64,000 bases of DNA from assembly GCF_036492835.1 (NCBI RefSeq), contig NZ_AP025320.1, positions 62,001 to 126,000 on the forward strand, written 5' to 3'. Below the pieces are notes generated by a model. That model was not told where the DNA came from. It did no database searches and saw only the letters and a program-made list of their open reading frames with translations. The position numbers and the translations under genes were made by a program. The DNA comes from Fulvitalea axinellae (GTDB lineage Bacteria > Bacteroidota > Bacteroidia > Cytophagales > Cyclobacteriaceae). Of this stretch, positions 15,241 through 24,335 are shown piece by piece. How positions within the stretch are numbered: the stretch's first letter is position 1; every line of letters starts with the position of its first letter.

Positions 15241-17193
15241 TTAAAATTTCTCATTGAAATAATATTCGATCAAAACCTGGCGAGCCTTGATTCTATCCTC
15301 TACCTGTTTGTTATCAACAGAGTCTGACGCCCCGACATATGACGAGTTCAACGAAAAATCATCAAATTGCCCAGCTTTGCCAAACAAGTTCACCCCAGCG
15401 TCGAAATACTCCGCATCCGACAATGCCAGATTATATACAGTGGGGAATATATCTTTGTGTGAACCGAATCTTTCGGTGTTCACTTCCAGCTTTTCGCGTA
15501 ACTTCTTCGGAACGTACATATACAATGGAACACCGTATTTGGCCATCAAGTCATTGTACTTGTCATAGTTCACAAGGTTACGGATATTATGGTCGCCCGT
15601 AGCCACCACTATGGTGTTTTCCGCAAAAGGGGAAGCCTTCAGTTGATCCATAAACGCCCCCAAGCAATCGTTGGCGTATTGGTAGGCCGTCAGGCATTTT
15701 ACTGCCATTTCCTCAGATTCCACCAACACGCTTTTCAAATCTTCTGGCAAGGCGATAGGATAAGCCTTGTAATCGTCGGGAAGTTCGTAAGGCGTATGGT
15801 TGTTTGTTGTTTGGGCAAATACAAACTGAGGCTGACCGTTCCCTCGCTCCAATTGCATAAATATCCTATCGAACAGATATTGGTCATACGCACCCCAGGT
15901 CGGATTTTCCTTGGAGCCTTCCACGTCTTTCAATATCGCCGATTTACCGATGGCTTGGTCAAAATAGTTCTTAGGCAACATCTCATCAAGATGGCGCCAG
16001 CCTACATAACCGCCGCTGATAAAGCTACTATAATAGCCGGCCCGAGAAAACGGATAAGCTGCCGATGATTCAAATGTCTTGAAGCGATGCGGTGTGGAGC
16101 TAATCGGCGTAAACGGAGCAGTAATGGCCAAGCGTTCCAAGCTTCCGATAGTCCCGTTTTGCCCGGAAAGGAAATTCCTGAACACGATATCCTCTTTCAT
16201 GTGCTTGTCCAAACGCCCCAGTACGTTCGTCTTCTCACTTTGGAAATCAATATAATGGTTGCCCATCCCTTCCATCATCACAAAAACAACGTTTGGTTTT
16301 AAGACTTCCAATAATGAGTCCTTCGCCGTGCGGGCAAACATCGTCTTTACGATATCGTCGCCCCTGTTTTCTCCAAAATAGACTTCCGAAGCCTTGCCTA
16401 CACTTTTATATCCAAACTTAGCCAATAGCTTCGCAGGATCGGTTTTCTCTCGGGTATTGTCTTTGGCGCCAGCCGCTTTTATAAAGGTAAACAACCCGTT
16501 CGGCGCTACGGTATTTACAAATGCGTTATCCGATACGGAAGCGTTCTTGACCTGTAACGGGAAAGTTCCCAAAGAACCACGGAGACACACGAACACAAAC
16601 AGCGCGAAGCCCAAGAACACGCCCAAACTCTGAAGAACGTTCGAAGTATAGCGCTTAGTCTCCGTACTGAATATCTTTCTCAAGGCAATATTGGCCACCA
16701 CCACTGTCGTAATCGTCAACAATACCAAACGTATAACCGGATGGTCGGTCCACATACTCGTAAGCACGGCTGAGGTATCGTCCTCAACCAGCCCGAAAGC
16801 CAATACGTTAATATGCGATTGGAAAAAGGCGTAAAACTGTTGGTCACAAACCAATAAGGTCGTAAACACGAAAAAGGCGAAGGTCAGCCAGACAACCGAA
16901 GCCCGGTTGGCGAACTTCAAATACGCTTTGCTTCTTGTAAACATCAAAGGCAAAATCAGCAGTACCAACGGAAGGAATCCGTAGGTAACAGCCTGTGCGT
17001 CAAAACGTAATCCTTGAGCGAATGCCTTAAGCAAATCGGGAGCGAACCCCGTTACTACATCCCAACCGCCAAAACGCAAAACATACACCAGCCGGGCCAC
17101 CACAAAAAGGCCCATAGCCAGCCCAAAGGCCTTAAAGTATTTGATCACTTGGCTCAGGAAGGGATCCTTCACCGTTCTTTCCCTTAATCTCAT
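15241..17193 (-). CDS. LtaS-like membrane phosphotransferase/sulfatase-fold protein
   Basis: 650 residues. Five hydrophobic segments fill the first 210 residues, followed by a large alkaline-phosphatase-superfamily domain. Active-site positions of the LtaS/OpgB type are visible: Glu308 in FVMMEGMGNH, the Thr348 nucleophile in GQNGTIGSLE, Asp534-His535 in VVATGDHN, and His466 in NNHTPYE. Relatives transfer phosphoglycerol or phosphoethanolamine to glycolipids or glucans at the outer face of the inner membrane. Bacteroidota have no lipoteichoic acid, so lipid or glycan decoration is the more likely role. It lies 80 nt after the YejM-like gene on the same strand and may be co-transcribed with it. 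Confidence 0.88.
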   Translation of the reverse strand: MRLRERTVKDPFLSQVIKYFKAFGLAMGLFVVARLVYVLRFGGWDVVTGFAPDLLKAFAQGLRFDAQAVTYGFLPLVLLILPLMFTRSKAYLKFANRASVVWLTFAFFVFTTLLVCDQQFYAFFQSHINVLAFGLVEDDTSAVLTSMWTDHPVIRLVLLTITTVVVANIALRKIFSTETKRYTSNVLQSLGVFLGFALFVFVCLRGSLGTFPLQVKNASVSDNAFVNTVAPNGLFTFIKAAGAKDNTREKTDPAKLLAKFGYKSVGKASEVYFGENRGDDIVKTMFARTAKDSLLEVLKPNVVFVMMEGMGNHYIDFQSEKTNVLGRLDKHMKEDIVFRNFLSGQNGTIGSLERLAITAPFTPISSTPHRFKTFESSAAYPFSRAGYYSSFISGGYVGWRHLDEMLPKNYFDQAIGKSAILKDVEGSKENPTWGAYDQYLFDRIFMQLERGNGQPQFVFAQTTNNHTPYELPDDYKAYPIALPEDLKSVLVESEEMAVKCLTAYQYANDCLGAFMDQLKASPFAENTIVVATGDHNIRNLVNYDKYNDLMAKYGVPLYMYVPKKLREKLEVNTERFGSHKDIFPTVYNLALSDAEYFDAGVNLFGKAGQFDDFSLNSSYVGASDSVDNKQVEDRIKARQVLIEYYFNEKF

Positions 17194-17242
17194 TCCGTAT
17201 CTGTTTCGGTTTTATCCGATTAGTTTATTTTCAACCTTAAAT

Positions 17243-17270
17243 GTACAGACAGGACACGCCCTGTCTCTAC
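17243..17270. repeat. REP-like imperfect palindrome
   Basis: GTACAGACAGG (17243-17253) and CCTGTCTCTAC (17260-17270) form a 10-of-11 palindrome with a 6-nt centre in the short gap between two sulfatase-fold genes. Degenerate relatives occur near 14100, 24303 and 33957. Confidence 0.5.
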
Positions 17271-17273
17271 TGA

Positions 17274-19169
17274 TCATTTCCGATAAAAGGTATTAACCTC
17301 TCCCAAAGCGGCATTAATCGTTTCCGCCCTGATGTTCTCGTTCAGCTCATTCATGTCCCGATCATAGATCTCGTAATTTCCGGTAGGAAACGTCACCGTA
17401 ATACGGTCATCTTCCACTACTCCGAAGTTGTCGTAACTCCCGGAAATCAGCCAATTTCGGCTCGCCCTGCCAAACAGATCTTTGCCGAAGGCATAATCCG
17501 AAGCCAGATTTTCACAACCCAACCAACGTGCCATCAGCGTCGGCACCACGTCGTAGTGCGTAGTCATTCTGCTGATCTTTTGAGGCGCTCTTCCCGGCCA
17601 TTTCACTATCAGCGGCACACGGATCTGGGCATCGGTAAAATTGCTTCCATGCCCCCAGTAATTCTGTTTATTGTCATTAAACTCCTGCCCATGATCGCCC
17701 GTGATTATCACGATAGTATTGTCCGCAAGCCCTTTGTTTTCCAAATCGGCAAATACCTGTCCCAAGAGCTTATCATCATAGTGTACAGTATTTTTGTAGA
17801 GATTAAAAAACGGCTCGGGGTCCGTGTCATTGTCCAAAGCCAAGTAATTAGGCTCTTTCCAAGCCGGCAAAAACGGTTGTTCGCCTTCTGGATGACTATA
17901 GCCGTGTGGGCCGTCATAGAACAAAAATCCGAAAAACGGCTTCTTGCCTTTTGTCCCCGCACGCTCCGCAGTAAACTCTTTCCATTCTCGGGTAATCTGA
18001 CGGTCACGTCCCCACACTACGTTCGGCTCTGCGTTTTCGGTACGCAAACGCAAGGAATCGAACCCGGCGAACACAGTCTTGTCAAAGGCCGGACTTGTCA
18101 ACGCAGCCGACGTAAAGATGCCCGCCTCATATCCTCTTTTCCTTATTTCAGACATCAAAATGGCTTCCGTCCCGGTACTCTTCATTGCGTTCCAGTACAG
18201 GCTAGGCAGTCCGTAAAACAACGAGAATATACCGCCACGCGTACCGTTTGATCCGCTATAGTGCTTATCAAACACCACAGCGCTGTCGGCAAAAGCGCTG
18301 AGATTAGGCATAATGGCCGAATCCAGCATATCATATCGCCAAGAATCGATACTGATCAGCAACACATTAAGAGAATCGGCCGAAGCACCGAAGGCCAAAT
18401 CTTTTTTAGGGTAAACCAAATCCGTAGACGCAAGCCCTACTCCCACGTCAGAAGCGTTTTTGCGCGCCTCTTCCTGGTCCACTATTCCCCATTTATAAAG
18501 GTCTTTGCTGGCCGTAAGCGGATAATAAAGCGGGAAAAACCTCGCCACTTTTGTTATCGGGCGATAGTAAGAAGCGTCAGCCACGGCATGCATCAAATGC
18601 GAAGCCACCATAAACGACAGCAACAGACCGAATAATACGCCCCCGAAACGGAGTCGGCGGTACAAAGCCAGTCTCCAAAACACCTCCGCAACGATAAATA
18701 CGGCTACCAAAGCTCCCAATATTCCGCCAATGGCGAGAACATATGACATTGCGGAAAACTGGAAAATATCGCCGGCCGCACCACCGAAAAGCAATCCGAG
18801 CACAAAGCCGTTGATATGGTAACGGTATTGGGCGAATATGGCCGCGTCGGCCAACAAAACGGCGTCCACAAACACAGTGGCCAATACCGTTAGTGATATC
18901 ACCAGCCACTTTTTGGGCAAAACGAGCGTTACAGGCAGGCTCACCAACAGAAAGGGCAAGAAAGCCATCACGCTAAAGTGTCCCGCCGTAGTCAGGGCCA
19001 CATAGAGCCAAGCCCAACCCGTATCCAAAGTCCCCATATGCTCGGCAAAGCGCGTCCCGATCAGGGTCATCACCAAACCGTTCAGCAAGCAAAGCCAAAA
19101 GGCCCAATACAACAGCGCCTTTCGCGGCTGTTTCTTATAAAATACTATTCCTACAGATTTCTCCATCAT
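17274..19169 (-). CDS. YejM/PbgA-like inner-membrane sulfatase-fold protein
   Basis: 631 residues from the first ATG at 19169. The N-terminal 200 residues hold about five transmembrane helices of the DUF3413 type (ALLYWAFWLCLLNGLVMTLI and following), then the linker DASYYRPITKVARFFPLYYP, which closely follows the E. coli YejM pattern. The periplasmic alkaline-phosphatase-fold domain shows Asp275 in LLISIDSWRYDML, Thr310 in GSNGTRGGIF, and ITGDHGQEFND. In E. coli YejM (PbgA/LapC) controls LPS synthesis through LapB and LpxC. The metal-site residues look intact here, so an enzymatic role is also possible. It is transcribed ahead of the LtaS-like gene. Confidence 0.85.
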   Translation of the reverse strand: MMEKSVGIVFYKKQPRKALLYWAFWLCLLNGLVMTLIGTRFAEHMGTLDTGWAWLYVALTTAGHFSVMAFLPFLLVSLPVTLVLPKKWLVISLTVLATVFVDAVLLADAAIFAQYRYHINGFVLGLLFGGAAGDIFQFSAMSYVLAIGGILGALVAVFIVAEVFWRLALYRRLRFGGVLFGLLLSFMVASHLMHAVADASYYRPITKVARFFPLYYPLTASKDLYKWGIVDQEEARKNASDVGVGLASTDLVYPKKDLAFGASADSLNVLLISIDSWRYDMLDSAIMPNLSAFADSAVVFDKHYSGSNGTRGGIFSLFYGLPSLYWNAMKSTGTEAILMSEIRKRGYEAGIFTSAALTSPAFDKTVFAGFDSLRLRTENAEPNVVWGRDRQITREWKEFTAERAGTKGKKPFFGFLFYDGPHGYSHPEGEQPFLPAWKEPNYLALDNDTDPEPFFNLYKNTVHYDDKLLGQVFADLENKGLADNTIVIITGDHGQEFNDNKQNYWGHGSNFTDAQIRVPLIVKWPGRAPQKISRMTTHYDVVPTLMARWLGCENLASDYAFGKDLFGRASRNWLISGSYDNFGVVEDDRITVTFPTGNYEIYDRDMNELNENIRAETINAALGEVNTFYRK

Positions 19170-19569
19170 CAATATTTAAAAAACCACCACCTGGGGTAAC
19201 CCTCACATAACGAAAAGGTCGCGCAAATTTAGCAAACCTTTCCGAAGGAATTTCCCACAGGTACCGCTTTAACCGGAATTTGTTGAATGCTATGCCCGAA
19301 AAAGCTAGTTTCGAGTAAACAAACGAGTCAAAAAACGTCTGCGGGAACACTTTCCCGACCTCTATCGAATGATTTTTCACTCAATAACAGCGCTTTGGTT
19401 CAATTGCTGTTGGAAATACCCAAAGGGAATCCGCAACAACAGAAACTTAGGCTCTGTAAGCGCATAACCACCTCAAGACTATTTATTGCTGGCGCAAACG
19501 GTCCGCACACACTCCAACTTCCCCATAGCCTTGGGTGTCGAAGAAGAAAAAAGAAAACCGTATCCAAAT
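19170..19569. other. Divergent promoter region
   Basis: 400 nt between the divergent YejM-like and M3 peptidase genes. It must contain both promoters. A frame upstream of the peptidase ATG stays open for 28 codons, but its composition does not fit the family's N-terminus. No convincing operator or hairpin is seen. Confidence 0.4.
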
Positions 19570-21621
19570 ATGAGTTTGAAAAGAAAAAATCCATTACTGA
19601 ACGAGTTTGATACCCCTTTCGGCACAATCCCGTTCTCATTGATCCATCCCGAACACTTTTTGCCGGCCCTGAAAGAGCGGATAGCCGAGGCCAAAGAAAG
19701 CCTTGTCATCATCAAAGACACCGCAGAGGCCCCTACATTCCAAAACACCATAGAACCGCTGGAGCGAATAGGACGCGACGTGCATTTGGTTTCTTCCGTA
19801 TTCTTCAATCTTAATTCGGCAGAGACCAGCGAGGAAATCCAGACCGTAGCTCAGGAGTTCTCCCCTATCCTGACGGAATACTCAAACGATATCCTTCTCG
19901 ACCCGAAACTTTTCGACAGGGTAAAAACGGTTTTCGAAGCCGAAAAGAACAACCCCTCACTGACTCCGGAACAAAAAACTTTGCTGAAAAAAAGCTATAA
20001 AGGCTTTGTGCGTAACGGGGCGCTTTTGGGCGAAGAGGAAAAAACGAAGCTCAGGGAAATCGACAAAAAACTATCGCAGCTTACGCTCAAATTCGGCGAG
20101 CATGTGCTTCAAGAAACCAACGACTACGAGTTAGTAATCGACAACGAAGACGACATGGCCGGCTTACCCGGATTCGTGAAGGAAGCGGCGGCCGAAACGG
20201 CCCGCCACCGAAACCACGAAGACAAGTGGGTATTTACGCTCGAATTCCCTAGCTACATCCCATTCGTCACTTACGCAGATAACCGTGAATTGCGTAAGCA
20301 GATGACCATCGCAGCCGGTTCCAAAGCCTTCCGCGACAACGACCGCAACAACGAGGAAATTGTTCGCCAAATAGTAAACCTTCGGCTAGAGCGCGCCAAA
20401 GTATTGGGTTACCGCTCCCACGCCGACTTTATCTTGGAAGAGCGCATGGCAGGAAGCGCCCAGCAAGTGGACGAGTTTCTGGACGAACTTCTGAAAAAAG
20501 CCAAACCCGCCGGCGAACGCGACGTGGCCGAAGTGGCTGACTTCGCCAAAAAGACTGACGGCATTGACCAACTTCAGCGCTGGGACTGGGCTTATTACGC
20601 CGAAAAGCTCAAAAAAGAGAAATTCGATATCAACGACGAAATCCTGAAGCCGTATTTCCGTTTGGAAAAAGTGGTTGACGGCGTATTCGAAGTAGCCCAA
20701 AAGCTCTACGGCCTTACTTTCACGGCCAACAAGGACATTCCGGTCTACCACCCCGACGTTACCGCCTACGAAGTAAACGACGCTAACGGAAAACACTTGG
20801 CCGTATTCTACGCCGATTTCTTCCCGAGGGCCACTAAGCGTAACGGCGCTTGGATGACCAGCTTCAAAGGGCAGTACGTTGAGAACGATAGCGAGCATCG
20901 CCCGCACGTGTCCATCGTTTGCAATTTCACCAAACCAACGGCCAGTACACCGTCGTTGCTTACGTTTAACGAGGTTACCACACTGTTCCATGAGTTTGGC
21001 CACGCCCTGCACGGCATGCTCGCCAACGGTACATATGAGACTCTCAGTGGCACCAACGTTTTCTGGGATTTTGTGGAGCTTCCTTCCCAAATTCTCGAAA
21101 ACTGGGCTTACGAGAAAGAATGTCTCGACATCTTTGCCAAACACTTCGAAACCGACGAGGACATCCCCGCCGACCTGATCCAGAAGATCAAAGACAGCGC
21201 AGTGTTTATGGAAGGTTACCAGTTCGTCCGCCAAATCAGTTTTGGCCGTCTGGACATGGCTTGGCATAACCGTACGGAGCCTTTCGAAGGCGACGTTTAC
21301 GGATACGAAGGCTCCGCCATGGAAGCCACGGAACTACTCCCGAAAGTACCCGGAACAAATATGTCCTGCTCGTTTTCGCATATTTTCCAAGGCGGGTATT
21401 CAGCCGGTTACTACAGCTACAAATGGGCTGAAGTATTGGAGGCCGACGCTTTCGAGCATTTCAAAGAAAAAGGCATTTTCGACAAAGACACCGCCGAGAA
21501 GTTCCGCAAAAACATACTTTCCGCCGGAGGATCGGAACACCCCATGACCCTTTACAAAAGGTTCCGGGGCAAAGAGCCCGACGCTGAAGCGCTACTCCGC
21601 AAAGCCGGACTTTCCAACTGA
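19570..21621 (+). CDS. M3 family oligopeptidase (Dcp/OpdA-like)
   Basis: 683 residues from the ATG at 19570 (MSLKRKNPLLNEFDTPFGTI), the start that fits the family's usual N-terminus. The thermolysin-like zinc motif is HEFGHALHG (His474, Glu475, His478), and the third ligand is expected in NVFWDFVELPSQILENW. The C-terminal GYSAGYYSYKWAEVLEADAF segment is the conserved substrate-cleft region of M3 peptidases. No signal peptide is seen, so it is a cytoplasmic enzyme that degrades peptides of up to about 20 residues or removes dipeptides. It is monocistronic, with a strong terminator 30 nt downstream. Confidence 0.95.
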   Translation: MSLKRKNPLLNEFDTPFGTIPFSLIHPEHFLPALKERIAEAKESLVIIKDTAEAPTFQNTIEPLERIGRDVHLVSSVFFNLNSAETSEEIQTVAQEFSPILTEYSNDILLDPKLFDRVKTVFEAEKNNPSLTPEQKTLLKKSYKGFVRNGALLGEEEKTKLREIDKKLSQLTLKFGEHVLQETNDYELVIDNEDDMAGLPGFVKEAAAETARHRNHEDKWVFTLEFPSYIPFVTYADNRELRKQMTIAAGSKAFRDNDRNNEEIVRQIVNLRLERAKVLGYRSHADFILEERMAGSAQQVDEFLDELLKKAKPAGERDVAEVADFAKKTDGIDQLQRWDWAYYAEKLKKEKFDINDEILKPYFRLEKVVDGVFEVAQKLYGLTFTANKDIPVYHPDVTAYEVNDANGKHLAVFYADFFPRATKRNGAWMTSFKGQYVENDSEHRPHVSIVCNFTKPTASTPSLLTFNEVTTLFHEFGHALHGMLANGTYETLSGTNVFWDFVELPSQILENWAYEKECLDIFAKHFETDEDIPADLIQKIKDSAVFMEGYQFVRQISFGRLDMAWHNRTEPFEGDVYGYEGSAMEATELLPKVPGTNMSCSFSHIFQGGYSAGYYSYKWAEVLEADAFEHFKEKGIFDKDTAEKFRKNILSAGGSEHPMTLYKRFRGKEPDAEALLRKAGLSN

Positions 21622-21650
21622 TCTTCTATAGACATAAAAGCAAAGCACTA

Positions 21651-21684
21651 AAAAACCGGTCGGTATTTCCGTCCGGTTTTTTTA
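21651..21684. terminator. Bidirectional terminator
   Basis: ACCGG-t-CGG / CCG-t-CCGGT stem flanked by A5 on the left and a run of eight T on the right, between the convergent M3 peptidase and the 21712-22323 gene. Usable on both strands. Confidence 0.85.
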
Positions 21685-21711
21685 ATGCGTTAAAAAGATA
21701 CGCTTTATTTC

Positions 21712-22323
21712 TTATCCACCACACTTCTCATTATACATCCGAACAATAACATGGATGTCTTCTCGTCTTAAATCCCCAGCGCTGATCAACAGCGCCAAGC
21801 CGGGACAATCATTAAAAAACTCAGTCATTTTTTCCGTAAAAGACCAGTTGTAAGGCACTTTAAAACTCGTTGCCCCTCTATTCAATATAAATTCCTCTAT
21901 ATCGTAAGTCCCGCCAGCTGTAGCGCCATCCTCAGTTTGCGTAGCGCTAGAATAATAACTGTACAAACGCAAAGCGCCATCTTCTTTCAATCTCAGAAAA
22001 ATCCGGGAATCCGTAGCGAACACGCTCCCCAAACCCAGAGTATTACTGACGGACATCATTCTTATTTCTTTGGAATAAAACCTGAAACAGATTTCCTCGG
22101 CGTTTCGAGGCCTTAGCATTCTGCGTTTCCCATTTCCGTCAATATACCTTATTCTCGACTGAATCCGGCGGTAAAAAGACCGGTCAAGGGAATCCGCTAC
22201 AGGAAAGATAAAAGTTACCGCAACAGTATCGTCGCCGTTTATGATAACGCCGTCAAACTTCTTGGCTTCGGCCACAAACGACAAACACAATCCGATCAAG
22301 TATAGCAAAAAAGCCCGCTTCAT
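21712..22323 (-). CDS. Secreted hypothetical protein, 203 aa
   Basis: A signal peptide is clear (MKRAFLLYLIGLCLSFVAEA). The mature part starts with a strand-rich module, KKFDGVIINGDDTVAVTFIF, then IRYIDGNGKRRMLRPRNAEE, a pattern frequent in Bacteroidota secreted proteins of unknown function that carry a short gain-of-strand repeat. The C-terminus EDIHVIVRMYNEKCGG is helical. No enzymatic motif is seen. It stands alone and converges on the M3 peptidase gene. Confidence 0.7.
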   Translation of the reverse strand: MKRAFLLYLIGLCLSFVAEAKKFDGVIINGDDTVAVTFIFPVADSLDRSFYRRIQSRIRYIDGNGKRRMLRPRNAEEICFRFYSKEIRMMSVSNTLGLGSVFATDSRIFLRLKEDGALRLYSYYSSATQTEDGATAGGTYDIEEFILNRGATSFKVPYNWSFTEKMTEFFNDCPGLALLISAGDLRREDIHVIVRMYNEKCGG

Positions 22324-22522
22324 TCACGATCAATTTAGATCTATCTGGTCTAATGGATAAAGTTCCTTAAATCTAATACCAATTCAGATTTGGCTGTTCC
22401 TAGACGACAAAATCCAGATCCGACTCTACAAAAAATTCCTTCGTCCAGATTTTATCCATGAAATTAGGATTAACTATGGCAATATAAGGCTTTATCCGGT
22501 TTTTCAGGATTATACCGCCAAA

Positions 22523-22558
22523 CATAAAAAAGCAACAAACCTCTCAGCCCGTTGCTTT
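22523..22558 (-). terminator. Terminator downstream of the efflux operon
   Basis: AAAGCAAC (22529-22536) pairs with GTTGCTTT (22551-22558). On the minus strand the stem is followed by TTTTTTATG. It lies about 315 nt past the cusB-like stop, so the transcript would include the structured element at 22754-22864. Confidence 0.7.
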
Positions 22559-22753
22559 CTCAACTTATTGTGCTCGCGTTATTCACTTTTATGAACGCCG
22601 TAAACCGAAAATACTTGCCCGATTATCTTCCAAATTCCGAAAAAAATTAATGCGGTTCCGGCACCTTTTCAGCGACATCGGTTTCCGAACCGGAAATCCG
22701 AATTCCCTGGACAATATTATATCGATTTAGGCTTAAATATTTGTCTTGAATCA

Positions 22754-22864
22754 AGTGAGATAAATAAAGGGCGACGTGATTTTATTATGAGACAAAATCA
22801 CTAATAACCAACCACTTGAATAAAAACACACGTACACAAAGCACGCTTCGCCCTTTATCTCACT
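22754..22864 (-). repeat. Long inverted-repeat structure in the 3' region of the efflux operon
   Basis: AGTGAGATAA-(4 nt)-AGGGCGA at 22754-22774 pairs with the 17-base arm at 22848-22864, and GTGATTTT (22777-22784) pairs with AAAATCAC (22794-22801) inside it. The structure spans 111 nt and starts 9 nt after the cusB-like stop. It could be an RNA 3'-UTR element or a miniature mobile repeat. Confidence 0.5.
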
Positions 22865-22873
22865 CCAATTCCA

Positions 22874-24052
22874 CTATTCCTCCTCAGCCGAGTTTCTCAA
22901 GGCCGACAAAACCGCATAAGCGTTGTCGGTCAAGATGACGGTATTGGCCACATCAAAGTTTCTAGAAATACTGACCGCCGTATATCCGTCTTGGCTAATG
23001 CCCGGATTTACGGCCCGAAGCCGGAAAACGTAGCCTTGTCCTTCACGCTTTTGTTCCACCAAATAATCCTTGTTGTCTAGCTGGACAATAGCTTCGTCCG
23101 GAACCGTCAAACGGCGGGCGGTAGCGGTAGCTACATTGGCTTTCACATTCATTCCCGGCAAAACCTTGCCTGAGCTTTCTTCTCCCAAACTGGCGTATAC
23201 AGGAACGGTCTTGTCCTCGCCGGCCACTTTTCCGATCAGCATCACCGTTCCGCCGTACTGCTTGCGCCCGCCTCGGGCCAATGAGAAACGTATGCTTTGC
23301 CCCTCTTCCAAACCCGGAAGATCGCTTTCGAACGCGCGGAGTGAAAGCTGGCGTTTTTCCTTGTCCACCACGGCAAAGAGAACGTCCTCGGCCTTAACGT
23401 AAGCGCCGCGCTTCACTTTGCTCTCGGAAATAAATCCGGCGATAGGCGAATAAACCCTGCCCGTAGAGCTGATATCGCCACGGCGAACCGACTTAAGATC
23501 GATGCCGGCCATACGGATCTTTTTCTCCAAACCAGCCGTACGAGCTTTCGAAGTCTCATACTCCGACACAACGCGCTGGTAAGTCTTCTCGGCGTTCACG
23601 TCTGCCTCGCGCAATGCGGACTGACGCTCAAACTCCGCCTTCAGAAACCGTGTCCGGCTTCGGCTTTCGAGATATTCCTCCTGCATAGTCACGAACTCGG
23701 GATTCTCCAACACGGCCAAAACCTCTCCTTTGCGGACAGCCTGCCCGGCCAATCTGCCCGGCGAGCGCAAATACCCGCCAAAAGGCGCCGACACCAAAGC
23801 TTCGCCCTCCGGCGAAACGCTGACACGGCCGTTCAGCTTTACGGGAGCGCTGATCTCCCGCTCAGTCACTTTCCCTGATTTCAAACCAGCCAAGTTGTAC
23901 TGCTCGGCGTTAAAGTTTACGGGAGTCTGCTCCAAAGGCAATTCGGCCATACCGGAAGTGTCCTGACCTTCCGAAGAAGAATTCTGGCAAGCTATAGCTC
24001 CGGAAAGCGCCAACACCGATACCAGCAATCTATATTTTATGGAAAATTTCAT
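22874..24052 (-). CDS. RND efflux periplasmic adaptor lipoprotein (CusB/CzcB-like)
   Basis: 392 residues. The lipoprotein signal ends at SGAIAC with Cys22 as the lipid-bearing residue, so the adaptor is anchored in a membrane. Membrane-fusion layout: beta-barrel and lipoyl halves (GEALVSAPFGGYLRSPGRLA, then VYSPIAGFISESKVKRGAYV) around a central helical hairpin rich in Glu/Arg (about 115-180), then the beta-barrel and membrane-proximal domains. It is the last gene of a minus-strand unit behind the CusA-like pump. With the pump and its fused outer-membrane part it forms a tripartite exporter, most likely for copper, silver or another divalent metal. The Cus versus Czc assignment is not settled. 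Confidence 0.9.
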   Translation of the reverse strand: MKFSIKYRLLVSVLALSGAIACQNSSSEGQDTSGMAELPLEQTPVNFNAEQYNLAGLKSGKVTEREISAPVKLNGRVSVSPEGEALVSAPFGGYLRSPGRLAGQAVRKGEVLAVLENPEFVTMQEEYLESRSRTRFLKAEFERQSALREADVNAEKTYQRVVSEYETSKARTAGLEKKIRMAGIDLKSVRRGDISSTGRVYSPIAGFISESKVKRGAYVKAEDVLFAVVDKEKRQLSLRAFESDLPGLEEGQSIRFSLARGGRKQYGGTVMLIGKVAGEDKTVPVYASLGEESSGKVLPGMNVKANVATATARRLTVPDEAIVQLDNKDYLVEQKREGQGYVFRLRAVNPGISQDGYTAVSISRNFDVANTVILTDNAYAVLSALRNSAEEE

Positions 24053-24108
24053 GTCTCTATTTTTTAGTCGTTACTTTTTAGGAATGGAGAGAGAATAAAC
24101 CTCTTATG

Positions 24109-24147
24109 GGTATTAGGTATCAGGTATTAAGTATTAGGTACTAGGTG
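24109..24147. repeat. GTATTARG-type repeat cluster
   Basis: Four tandem variants of GTATTAGG/GTATTAAG lie in the gap between the pump and adaptor genes. The 19-mer GGTATTAAGTATTAGGTAC (24123-24141) recurs exactly at 33792-33810, and a shorter relative is inverted at 32332-32379. Confidence 0.7.
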
Positions 24148-24335
24148 CATCCAGTGAAATAGCTTATGTTTAAACCGAAGAGTGTTTGAAGATTTAACCT
24201 GTTGATTTATTCGGTTTTAGATAATCCTCGAGCAGTCTCTTTACTATTTACTTTGTACTACTTAGGTGCTGTCCTGATAAATGGAATTTCATCCTTGGGC
24301 CCAGACAGGGCGTTTATTCTCTAATTGTCCTTTAA

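Larger units (their letters stand above)
22324..22873. other. Structured 550-nt non-coding stretch
   Basis: No gene. The left 200 nt must hold the promoter of the secreted hypothetical. A minus-strand terminator lies at 22523-22558, and a large inverted-repeat structure at 22754-22864 directly follows the cusB-like stop codon. Confidence 0.5.

Noticed and set aside
15241-17193. True lipoteichoic acid synthase
   Set aside because: The fold and catalytic residues fit, but the genome context is Gram-negative Bacteroidota, which lack lipoteichoic acid; only an LtaS-like transferase is claimed.
15287-18635. Several plus-strand frames of 70-230 codons opposite the two sulfatase-fold genes
   Set aside because: They lie antisense to long genes with clear domain motifs, have no ribosome-binding sites, and their composition is that of a mirrored coding strand.
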